Source: Chara braunii
Lineage: Eukaryota; Streptophyta; Charophyceae; Charales; Characeae
Reading direction: 5' to 3'
Length of the DNA: 38,536 nucleotides
Assembly (NCBI GenBank): GCA_003427395.1
Contig: BFEA01000109.1
Span: forward strand, 166,792-205,327
A program made the translations under genes and the position numbers. The notes beneath the pieces were generated by a model. It did not search any database. It worked only from the letters and a program-made list of their open reading frames with translations, and was not told where the DNA came from. How positions within the stretch are numbered: the first letter of the stretch is position 1; each line of letters starts with the position of its first letter. This document shows, piece after piece, positions 30,644 through 38,536 of the stretch.

Positions 30644-33600
30644 CTACTTTGCGTCTGGGTGTGGGACCGCTGCGCGCGACAACGCTCTTTTGTACGTTTT
30701 CAACCAGCACTTACCGACTCCGTCCTCGGACCAACTCTCCAATCTGCAGAACCATGTCTCGTCCCCGTACACCCATTCATACCAAGTACCGGGGGGGTCC
30801 ACCCCCTCGGGTCCAAGAAGCCGCTTCCACTCTTCTGGTATCGCTTCCAACAGTGTTTGCAGACGTTCTTCCTGATTGGGTAGCTAGCCCAACACGAATC
30901 CGAGCTGCTGCTGAGTTTTCCAGCTGTTAGTTGAATCGTCCCAAAGGTCACCAATAGTGGAGATGCCTTTTTGTAGCCAGCTCCGACCGAAGGAGCCAGC
31001 TTCTCTGGCCAGGGTAAACCAGCTGCCATCCGTCCCTCTGATTTTGTTGTTCTCGAAGAACATTTGTCTACGCACCTCTTCCTTTGTGACTGGGTCGTAG
31101 CTCCCCGTAGGTCTGCACTTTCTCCAGGCTAGCAGAACCTCACGCCAAAACCTTGAGCTTGGGCGTTTGCATGCGTATGTATAAGATATGATTGCAATCC
31201 AGACATCAGAGGGTCTGGTGAGGTTCCATTCGCTGGCCAACAGAGCTTCCACCAACAGGATCCACTCCACTTGCTCCTCTGCAGCGGCCACCCGGACCAC
31301 CCACTTGGCCATTAAAGACGTGTTTTGAGCTCCCGGGTCTGTTACCGCTAGTCCTCCCTCTTCCCTCGGGGTGCAGATGACATCCCACGCAACCTTGGAG
31401 ATAAAACCACTCTCCAGGTTACCCTCTGGCTTCCAAATGAAGCTTCTTGCCGTCTTCCTGACCGATTTGAAGAGTGGGGGACTAAGCCTTCTTACTGTTG
31501 TAACATACCAAAGAAGGGCAAAGGCTGACACAGTGACTGCCAGTGCTCTTCCGATTAAAGATAGATGTTGCGCCTTTCCCCAACTCTTTACCCTCTTAAC
31601 CACCTTCTCTTGTAGGATGAGGTCTTGAGAAGAAGAGCAATCCCCCAGTGCCACCTGAACACCCAGGAAGCGTGTTGCCTTGTCTGCATCCACTCGTTCC
31701 ATTCCCCATTGTATCGACAAGGAGAACTGCTTGGGTAGGAAGAAAACTGACTTGTTTCAGTTGACGGCTGCCTCAGACAGTTCAGTGAGATCCATCAAGC
31801 ATTTCTTGAGGGCATTTAATGATTTGTCTTCGTTCTTCGAGATGGCGAAGAGGTCATCCGCCAAAGCCTTCACTCTCCCTTCCTTGCCCTCTAGCCCACA
31901 GATCCCTATAATGTCTGGGTGTGCCCGAATGCAGAGTAGTGGTTCGAGATGCAGCACGAAGAGTAATGGGGCCAGAGGACATCCCTGTCGGAGAGACCTA
32001 GATAACCTGAATTCCTCCGAGATCTTCCCGTTAACACATACTGCTGCTGTGAAAGCCCGTAAAGTATTTTGACCCAGCAACAAAAGACTTCCCCAAAGCC
32101 CATCAGCCGCAGGGTGGTAAGAACAAAAGTCCAATTCACCCTGTCGTAGGCTTTCTCAAGATCCAAAAGTAGCACTGCAGTATTACGGTCGTCCCTCTCA
32201 ATAAGCTCCATGGCCTCAATAGCTGTTACCACGTTCTCAAAAATTGAGCGACCACGAGCGAAGGCCCCCTGATTACGATGGACCAGACTGGGGAGGTAGT
32301 TCGCAAGCCTGTTGGCCAAAGTTTTGGCCAACAGTTTGTAAACCACGTTAAGTAGCGAGATCGGGCGTCAATTCCTAACCTCGCTACACTCCCCTTTCTT
32401 GTATAGCAGTGTAATTATCCCCCTCGTCATTGATTGCCCCAGTCTGCCTCCTTCTCGGGTCGAGTTGTACAGTTCCACCAGGTCAGTCTTCAAATCTTCC
32501 CAACAGACCTCATAGAACTCAACAAGGAGCCCATCATCCCCAGGAGCCTTACCTTTTGCTATGCCTTGCAGGGTGACCCGCAGTTCCTCCTCCGTCACTG
32601 GTCGGTCCAACCAAGTCAATCCGGCTTCTGAGAGGCGTGTTGTGACATTGTTCCATAGAGCTGATCCCTCCGCCATATTGTCGTCCAGCTCGTCAAACGG
32701 TCTCCTAGTGGTTATGATATCCTGGTAGTACTTTGCTGCATAGCCACACATCTCCTCGTTCGTAGTTGCGACAGGTCTCCCTAATTGATGAGGGTGTTGA
32801 AGTTCCTTCATGTGCACATCCCTCGATTTCGGCAGTAGACGTTTGAAGGTGTCCTTCGTAACCCGATCTGAGGTGATGACACCTTTGATTTCCAGAATCC
32901 TCCGTAATTTGTCTTGCTCCTGAATTTGTCACTTGTCCCGGTCCTGTAGCCTTTGACCCAATTGCTTCTCCGCCTCCTCGACCCTGGATCTGAGCACTGA
33001 TTCTTCTTTGTTCCTGTGGAAAGCGGCTATCTGTGAGAAGGAGTCCAACTTCAAGGAGACCACTCTCAGACCCGCATCGAGCCATTCGGCCTGAGATTCG
33101 CTGGCGGGCTTGATGGACCTCCATTGAGTCCAGAATCGCGAGATCCAAGAGGTCACGCCTTCATCTTTCAGCAGATCCGAGTTCAGCTTGAAGTACCCCG
33201 GACCGCGGGCCTCCGCTGACGACTGCGTGTAGGTCATAATTGTTGCCTTGTGGTCAGAGAGTGGATAGTTGTCCGGTATGACCTGTAAGACTTCGCTTCT
33301 TACTGCCACAGAAGTCAGGAAAAAATCCAGACGACGAGTAATCCCTGCCGACTGGGCTGAGCGACCCACCCAGGTAAAATCCTGAGCTGTGGGGTGCAGG
33401 TCCCTGTAAACGTCCATCAGGTCCCAGTCTTCTAACCATCTCAAGAGCTTCATTCTGTCTGCAGACATCCCCTCCTCACGTTCCGAAGCTAGGCCCGGCT
33501 TACACACCGTGTTCCAATCCCCTCCCACTACCAGTCTATTGGAACGGGGCAACACAAAAGGAAGCAAATCAAAGAAGTTTGCGCGGTCTCCCCCACCATT

Positions 33601-33947
33601 TGGCGCGTACACAGTTGCGAACGCCCACTCCTCGTTCTCGATGCCCAGTTTAATCCAACAACAACGCCCCCATGCACCACAATCCCGGTCGAGAATCTTC
33701 ACTTCCAAGCGGTTGTGGATTAGAATTGCAACTCCCCCACGAGTCTCTCTGGCCGGGGACCACAGCTGTGGGCCGTCCCACCAGTCCCTAATTGAGCAAG
33801 CTTAGCTTCCGAAAGCTTTGTTTCCTGGATCATTAATATGTCCACCCTTTTCCTATGTACCCAGCTCTTTAGCCGAGCACCTTTCCTCCTCCCGTTAGGG
33901 TCCCCCAACCCCTGTACGTTCCAGGTAGCTATACGAATCTTACCCAT
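30644..33947 (-). pseudogene. LINE-B ORF2 (endonuclease/reverse transcriptase), decayed
   Basis: AP-endonuclease motifs: IRIATWNVQGLGD (start at 33947), MIQETKL, VVGGDWNTV, QDFTWVGR, RRLDFFL and YPLSDHKA. Reverse transcriptase: GKAPGDDGL, RPISLLNVVYKLLAKTLANR, QGAFARGRSI, LLLDLEKAYDRVNW, RQGCPLAPLLFVL and VKALADDLFAI, the catalytic motif with Leu replacing the aromatic residue. The thumb region follows with LIGRALAVTVSAFALLWY and AWDVICTPREEGGLAV. Damage: frameshifts near 33795 and in 31906-32134, and in-frame stops TGA 32929, TGA 32368, TGA 31757 and TAG 30884. The C-terminal zinc-binding domain is absent. Confidence 0.9.
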
Positions 33948-35349
33948 TTAGTGGATTACCAGGATTGGCAGATTGGATGGCTGCTGCCGGAGGGTTAGTA
34001 CCCCGGGTCCCCCCTGAGCCTTGAGGGCGTGAAGTGGTTGACCACTCTGAAGTGAGACAGTCGGAAAAAACACTGGAAGCCAAGTTACACGACCTCGACA
34101 TGTTTGGATTGAGGTCCGCCAGGAAAGATGCGGGGATTCCAGGTTCCACTATTGTCTCCGCCAGTTGATCAATGAGCGGGTGGGTCATAGTCTCCAACGG
34201 GAAAGAATCGAGTCCTACCTGCCTAATTCCCCCCCATGCCTCCGCAGGAAATCTCGCATCAATAAAGACTACGGTGTATCTTACCACCTTCTTGCCCTCC
34301 GACTCCACTACGAGCTTCGACATAAAAAACTTGGGAAACAATCTAAACTCAAATCTATCTGCAAACAGATATCTCACCCTGTCCCTAACGGTCGATTGCA
34401 TCGGGATCTCCGATAGCCCAACTGTTGGCAGCACCAGGTTGTCGTCCCTGTCGAGGAGTCCGATGACGTGGATTTACTGGTCTTGCATCGTGCAAACCAA
34501 TGGGAGTAGGATTTGTTCTTCAAACGTACGGTCTCCGTTCCCCACCAGCAACGTTCTTTCTGGATTTCTGCCTGGGGAATCTTCCATCTCTGCCGAGGGA
34601 AGACTGGGAACAGGTGAGGAGGGATGGAGGTTTTCGTCAAATTCTCCTTCCTCATCAATTCGGCGTGCATCTTGCCTTGAAGTTCCTGGAAACGCGGAAT
34701 TGGTCCTTGCCTTGGTGCCGATGTCGGCTCCTGTTGGCCATTTTGATCGTGAACCTCCGCTCTTGCTGCTGACCTGATGTGACAATCATCCGCCGATCTT
34801 TGGTTTCACTCCAACGGCTGAGCGCTTTGTCTCTGTCTGTTGCCACCCTCCTCTTCCACTTCGTTCTCTCTTGGACAACCCTCTTCCGCAGTATGAAACC
34901 ACCACCTGCATCTAGTACACCAGGCAGTATGTTTGCAGACAAACTTTATCTGCAGCACTTCCCTTCCCAGGCGAATCGGGAGTTCGGCTTCAACATTTTC
35001 TTCCGTCTCCTTAACTAAGTCAAACTTGAGGTTCATGAGTTTAGGCCGAGTTTTGTCTTGTTCTGGAGGAAGACTTTTGATAACATGACCCATAGAAGAC
35101 TCTATCATGCTTTCCACGTGGAACATTGCCCGAAGAGGCACTCTTATTGCCATCACCCAAAATTTAGAGTCATCCTCCAATCGCTGTCTCTCCTCCAATT
35201 CCGTCCTTGTCAACCATGGTTTGAATGGCACTCCCCTGATTACAACGTTGTCTTCCGCTTTGGCTATCATCCACTGCGCCACCTCCCTTGACTTCGCCAC
35301 ATACGAAACTACGTTTGGACCTTCTGCATGTACCCTCCCTCTCTTCGTG
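33940..35349 (-). pseudogene. LINE-B ORF1, 5'-truncated and decayed
   Basis: Opens within the conserved GPNVVSYVAKSREVAQW block. FWVMAIRVPLRAMFHVESMI (DUF4283-like) follows, then a CCHC knuckle CTRCRWWFHTAEEGC with CX2CX4HX5C spacing, a basic/Gln-rich linker with TGA at 34806, a frameshift near 34435 and the C-terminal RFEFRLFPKFFMSKLVVESE block shared with LINE-A. The stop (TAA 33940-33942) overlaps the ORF2 start (ATG 33945-33947) in an 8-base ATGGGTAA. The in-frame TGA upstream of 35349 means the original start is lost. Confidence 0.8.
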
Positions 35350-35359
35350 GTTCTATCTC

Positions 35360-35360
35360 T

Positions 35361-35415
<55 letters not shown>

Positions 35416-35715
35416 CAACGCACTGTGTTACATTTCGAAATGAAGAGTAGGAGGCCGGGACCTCACAATTCAACCCGGAGTTATCCCGGCAGCATCAGCC
35501 GGTTTAGCTTATAGAGACCAGCATACCAACAAAAACTTTCCAGGACATTAAAACCGCAATGGAGTAAGCTTCAATTCATCCAAACTCTAACTTAACTAAA
35601 AACACCCTCTATTCTACCCTACCCAACCCTACTACCCCTCCCAAGTCTAGGCTACACTATACACAGACCTAACAACCGGTCTGGTACCCGGCCCAACGCG
35701 GCCCGGAGGAGCAAA
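35360..35715 (-). mobile_element. LINE-E: 3'-end-only LINE insertion with long poly(A)
   Basis: T-run 35364-35410 is the poly(A) tail on the minus strand. The remaining 305 bases are a 3' UTR whose end (GGGATAACTCCGGGTTGAAT, GTGAGGTCCCGGCCT) matches LINE-D. A perfect 10 bp target-site duplication GTTCTATCTC flanks it at 35350-35359 and 35716-35725. It sits beside the LINE-B ORF1 end. Confidence 0.88.
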
Positions 35716-35747
35716 GTTCTATCTCATTTTGTAGAAAGTGTCGCTGA

Positions 35748-35765
35748 GTCCTTCGGGACATCCGT

Positions 35766-35797
<32 letters not shown>

Positions 35798-35844
35798 GGC
35801 CCCTGCGCAAGGATGACACGCATAAATCGAGAAATGGTCCAAAT
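35748..35844 (+). pseudogene. U6 snRNA retropseudogene, full length with A-tail
   Basis: Runs from the first base of U6 (GTCCTTCGGGACATCCG) through ACAGAGAAGATTAGCATGG to the natural 3' end GAGAAATGGTCCAAAT, about 97 nt, then an A-rich tail to 35872 (one N at 35854). GAAAGTGTCGCTGA is duplicated exactly at 35734-35747 and 35874-35887. No U6-type upstream promoter element or T-run terminator is visible, so it is a retrocopy and not a transcribed gene. Confidence 0.93.
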
Positions 35845-35894
35845 AAAAAAAAANAAAAAAAAAAAAGAAAAAGGAAAGTGTCGCTGATTTTGAG

Positions 35895-36449
35895 GAAAAA
35901 AAAAAAAAAAAAAAAGTGTCCCTGTTTCTCGCACAGGCTTGTAGAAGGCCCGTTCTCCGTGCTTTGTGCGGCGACGCCCAGTATCTCGACGCACCACACG
36001 GGACCTGCTTTGGGGCAAGTTCTGCCTAGTCACCGCTGCCAAGTCCGGCAGACTCACACTAGGACCTTTTTACGCATTCTTGGACGGAATTGCGGCCAGA
36101 TACATCAAGGAATGCCCGCGAGTGCGGTCAGATACATTTGCGACACTGCTAGTGTGAGTACGCCCTCAGTCAATCTGGGCAGAGTATACTTTTAAATTAA
36201 AAAAAGGCGGGCGCAAGGGCAATGGTTTAAAAACTGATTCTCACTCAACGGCAAAATCCCGATTCTGATTTTTGAGTACGAGGAAGCGGACTACCCGTAC
36301 CACGTGGCTTTTCTCCACAACCGGATTATTTTCGTTCTCGCACATCCTGCATGCGTCCCAGCCCATACACCGCGTCGCAATGAAACAATACGCCACGGCT
36401 TGTCTATGCTGACAAGTTCATTCTTTTGTAAGCTATCGATAAAGCAACC
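35895..36449. other. unassigned stretch with A-run
   Basis: Starts with a 21-base A-run (35895-35915) and continues with sequence containing short open frames without known domains. GTGTCCCTG after the A-run resembles GTGTCGCTG before it, hinting at another, older A-tailed insertion. Confidence 0.4.
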
Positions 36450-36513
<64 letters not shown>

Positions 36514-36572
36514 CTGTGTCTGGATTACGTTCGAGATCTCTTGCTCTAGAAGATAGTGTCCTCGCTCGGTTT

Positions 36573-36626
<54 letters not shown>

Positions 36627-36953
36627 GTATGCACCATCTCCACCAGCTGCATCTCCAGCATATCTCCAGCGTCTGCATCTCCATTATCTCCTCGTTCTCC
36701 CACTGCATTGCTATGCTGTAGGGATCGGTCTTGAGCTCTGCCCCTAGAGATTGCCGATAGACATTGCATTGCCATTATCTCCCCCCTAGAGATTGCCAGC
36801 ATATGCCCATTGAGATTGCCCCCCATTTGACAAATCCACCCTTATTTCTGAGAGTCCCCCCATTTCTGAATCCACCCTTGTTCTCTTGAAGCTCCCCTTA
36901 TCGGCACCACTTTCATTTCTGTCGTGTACTTTTCCCTCCCTCCCTCCCTCCCT

Positions 36954-37022
<69 letters not shown>
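36450..37022. repeat. three (CT)n tracts and a (CCCT)n tract
   Basis: CT runs at 36450-36510, 36574-36625 and 36961-37022, and CCCT repeats at 36933-36960. Between them is a degenerate array of ATCTCCAGC/ATTGCCAGCAT words (36640-36830). Open frames are translated repeats. Confidence 0.9.
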
Positions 37023-37027
<5 letters not shown>

Positions 37028-37104
37028 CTGTGAATTTGTCCCTTTTTCCTTTTTGCTAACCGTGTTTTGCCTCCGTGTGCTCCCCTTCTCCGTTCTCCCT
37101 TCTC

Positions 37105-37463
37105 GTCCTCCTCCTCCTCCTCCTCCTCCTCACCTCTCCTACTCCTCCTTCTCCCTCCTCCCTCTTTCCTCTTCTCCCTTCTCACCTTTCCTACTCCTCC
37201 TCCTTCTCCCTTCTCCCTCTCTCCTCTTCTCCCTTCTCCCTCTCTCCTCTTCTCCTTTCTCCCTACCTCTTCCATCTCCCTTTATCTTCCTCCTCCTCCT
37301 CCTCCTCCTCCTCCTCCCCCTCCCCCTCCCGTCGCCCTTCTCATCCTCCGCCTCTTTCCCCCTTCTCTTCTCCCTTTCTCCATCTGTTTGCTGCCTTTCC
37401 CAAACGTGCAATCACCCCTCCTCCTCCTCCTCCTCCTCCTCCTCCTCCTCCTCCTCCTCCTGT
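37105..37463. repeat. (CTC)n and CTTCTCCCTTCTCC polypyrimidine tract
   Basis: CTC triplet runs at 37107-37130, 37288-37318 and 37417-37460, with TCTCCTCTTCTCCCTTCTCC words between. Almost purely pyrimidine on the plus strand over 350 bases. Confidence 0.92.
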
Positions 37464-37531
37464 CGTGCACTGTCGTCTGACTCTCCCGTTCTTGTACTTG
37501 GTTGCTGCCAATCAGGAGCGAATTGTTTTCA

Positions 37532-37650
37532 TGCCGCGAATCTGGACCGATTTCTCATGATGCGCAGAATCTGGACCCGTTATTTTCTTCATCATGCGGC
37601 GAATCTGGACCCTTTATTTTCGTTTTCCTGATGCGGAGAGTCAGCACCAA
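37532..37650. repeat. GCGAATCTGGACC repeat
   Basis: CGCGAATCTGGACC at 37537, GCAGAATCTGGACC near 37563 and GCGAATCTGGACC near 37600, with ATTTTC and CATGATGCG/CCTGATGCGG spacers. A decayed short tandem repeat. Confidence 0.75.
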
Positions 37651-37924
37651 GCGTCATTTCCCCAACAGGAAACGTACACGTGTACGTCTCCAGCCGGTGA
37701 TCACAGTTGGAACCATACTACCGGTCGTGGTATCCTCCCCACCCCTACCCCTACCCCTGCAAGGGGGTAGAGAGAGTCCAACTGGAGACACACCACGCTG
37801 GTTTTTTAGCGTGAGAGGGAGACATCGTTGACCGACCAAGAATGCGAGACATGCGGCACCGGAGAAGGTAGATTATTATCCTCAAGTGGAAACGGACTTT
37901 CAGGAGCTGAAGGAAAATTTAGCA

Positions 37925-38536
37925 ATGGGAACTAAAGGGGAGTGTTTTCACTTCGATGATGACGAATCAGACGACACAAGCAGCGACGATGGCAGCGGTA
38001 TCGAGAGGGTCTTGAGGACACCTTCTCCTCCTCCCCGCACTTGTACTTCCCCTACTCTTCCGTCTCCTCCTTCTCCTCCTTCTCCTCCTCCTCCTAGTCT
38101 TTCTCACCCTCCCCCTCCTCCTCTTTCTCCTGAACGCCACATTTCTAATGTGACACGTGTACCCAATGGATCCCGTGGCGATGCCACGTGTCTTCTCAGA
38201 ATCATCTCTTCTCCTGATGATCTCAACCTTCGTTATTGTCCTTCGGTTGAACCGCTGATTGGATCAGAGGATGGCGAGAGAGGAGGAGGAGGAGGAGGCG
38301 AAGGAGGAGTAGGAGGGGGAGGAGGACGAGGAGGGGGAGGAGGAGGGGTAGCAGAGGGAGCAGGAGGAAGAGGGGGAGGACAAGGAGGAGGAGGAAGAGG
38401 GGGAGGACAAGGAGGAGGAGGAGGAGGAGGGGGAGCAGAGGGAGCAGGAGAAAGAGGTGGAGGACAAGGAGGAGGAGGAGGAGGAGGGGGAGAAGGAGGA
38501 GAAGGAGGAGGAGGGGTAACAGAGGGAGCAGGAGAA
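37925..38536 (+). CDS. partial acidic / Pro-rich / Gly-rich protein, open at window end
   Basis: ATG at 37925 opens a frame without a stop through the last base (204 codons). The upstream in-frame stop is at 37829, so a longer exon from 37832 (PTKNARHAAPEKVDYYPQVE...) is possible. Segments: residues 1-25 acidic and Ser-rich (CFHFDDDESDDTSSDDGSG); 30-65 Pro/Ser-rich (PSPPPRTCTSP, PPSPPPPS); 66-115 mixed non-repetitive sequence (HISNVTRVPNGSRGDATCLL, SPDDLNLRYCPSVEPLIGSE); 116-204 Gly-rich with GGGGxGGGQ and AEGAGE repeats. The middle segment argues against a pure microsatellite. Low complexity prevents a family assignment; it could also be an exon of a larger gene. Confidence 0.45.
   Translation, partial: MGTKGECFHFDDDESDDTSSDDGSGIERVLRTPSPPPRTCTSPTLPSPPSPPSPPPPSLSHPPPPPLSPERHISNVTRVPNGSRGDATCLLRIISSPDDLNLRYCPSVEPLIGSEDGERGGGGGGEGGVGGGGGRGGGGGGVAEGAGGRGGGQGGGGRGGGQGGGGGGGGAEGAGERGGGQGGGGGGGGEGGEGGGGVTEGAGE

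Larger units (their letters stand above)
30641..35349 (-). mobile_element. LINE-B: L1-like element truncated at both ends
   Basis: Same family as LINE-A by ORF1 and ORF2 similarity. ORF1 is intact in order from about 35349 to 33940 and ORF2 from 33947 to about 30644. The zf-RVT-like region, terminal WFxxTW motif, 3' UTR and poly(A) are missing: the sequence stops matching near 30640. LINE-E is inserted at its left-hand ORF1 end. Confidence 0.85.

Noticed and set aside
35748-35844. Functional U6 snRNA gene
   Set aside because: It has an A-tail in place of a T-run terminator and is flanked by a target-site duplication.
35360-35844. U6/LINE chimera made by template switching
   Set aside because: The LINE fragment is on the minus strand and U6 on the plus strand, each with its own tail and target-site duplication; two separate insertions explain it.
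36924-37631. 235-codon Ser/Pro/Leu-rich frame
   Set aside because: Almost entirely CT/CTC repeats; no non-repetitive segment.

Overview
This is a repeat-dominated window of nuclear eukaryotic DNA. The evidence points to a green-lineage (streptophyte) genome. It holds plant-type L1-like LINEs whose ORF1 has a DUF4283-like region followed by a CCHC zinc knuckle, U6 snRNA retrocopies, tRNA-derived SINEs, a short run of TTTAGGG-type telomere repeat (27.17 kb) and very abundant microsatellites. A charophyte alga such as Chara is a reasonable guess, but that is inference. There are no operons, bacterial genes or complete host protein genes. Most apparent open frames are translated microsatellites or pieces of retroelements.

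Layout. 0-3 kb: CTC, CT/C, A and AAT microsatellites, a CCTTATCCAGATCG repeat cluster, one 3'-truncated U6 retrocopy, two tRNA-like modules and two tRNA-derived SINE copies, one carrying a perfect 3 x 50 bp G-rich minisatellite. 3-6.6 kb: AT-rich, non-coding. 6.6-6.8 kb: a foldback MITE-like element. 6.86-7.74 kb: two adjacent minus-strand SINEs. 8.05-15.34 kb: LINE-A, a nearly full-length minus-strand LINE with poly(A) tail, decayed ORF1 and ORF2 and a candidate target-site duplication. 15.35-17.14 kb: two more SINE copies and a 5'-truncated LINE (LINE-C), same orientation, stacked end to end and separated by copies of GTCTYCCTC. Then an assembly gap. 17.43-18.9 kb: another 5'-truncated LINE (LINE-D). 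19.12-19.69 kb: a 282 bp tandem duplication. 19.96-20.03 kb: a tRNA-Arg-like relic.

20-26.9 kb is the most puzzling part. It has at least eight minus-strand splice-donor consensus sites with upstream acceptors that delimit exon-like segments of 37-117 nt. Several lie in diverged copies of one unit, each with an ATT microsatellite about 330-395 bp away. I could not join them into one open reading frame, so this may be a decayed or non-coding multi-exon locus. 27.4-29.06 kb: a satellite of about 52/64/45 bp monomers (CTTATCA...TGATAAG dyads) interrupted by about 950 bp of AT-rich DNA carrying four copies of the palindrome TTATAGTCCTATAA. 29.06-30.6 kb: no recognised feature.

30.64-35.35 kb: LINE-B, a relative of LINE-A, truncated at both ends. 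Its ORF1 stop overlaps the ORF2 start, and its ORF2 is damaged mainly by nonsense codons. A short LINE (LINE-E) and a full-length U6 retrocopy with a perfect 14 bp target-site duplication are inserted beside it. 36.4-37.5 kb: CT and CTC microsatellites. 37.93 kb to the window end: an open plus-strand frame of 204 codons (acidic, then proline-rich, then glycine-rich), the best candidate for host coding sequence. The retroelements fit one system: a LINE of this family supplies endonuclease and reverse transcriptase, and the SINE and U6 copies with A-tails look like products of such machinery acting in trans.
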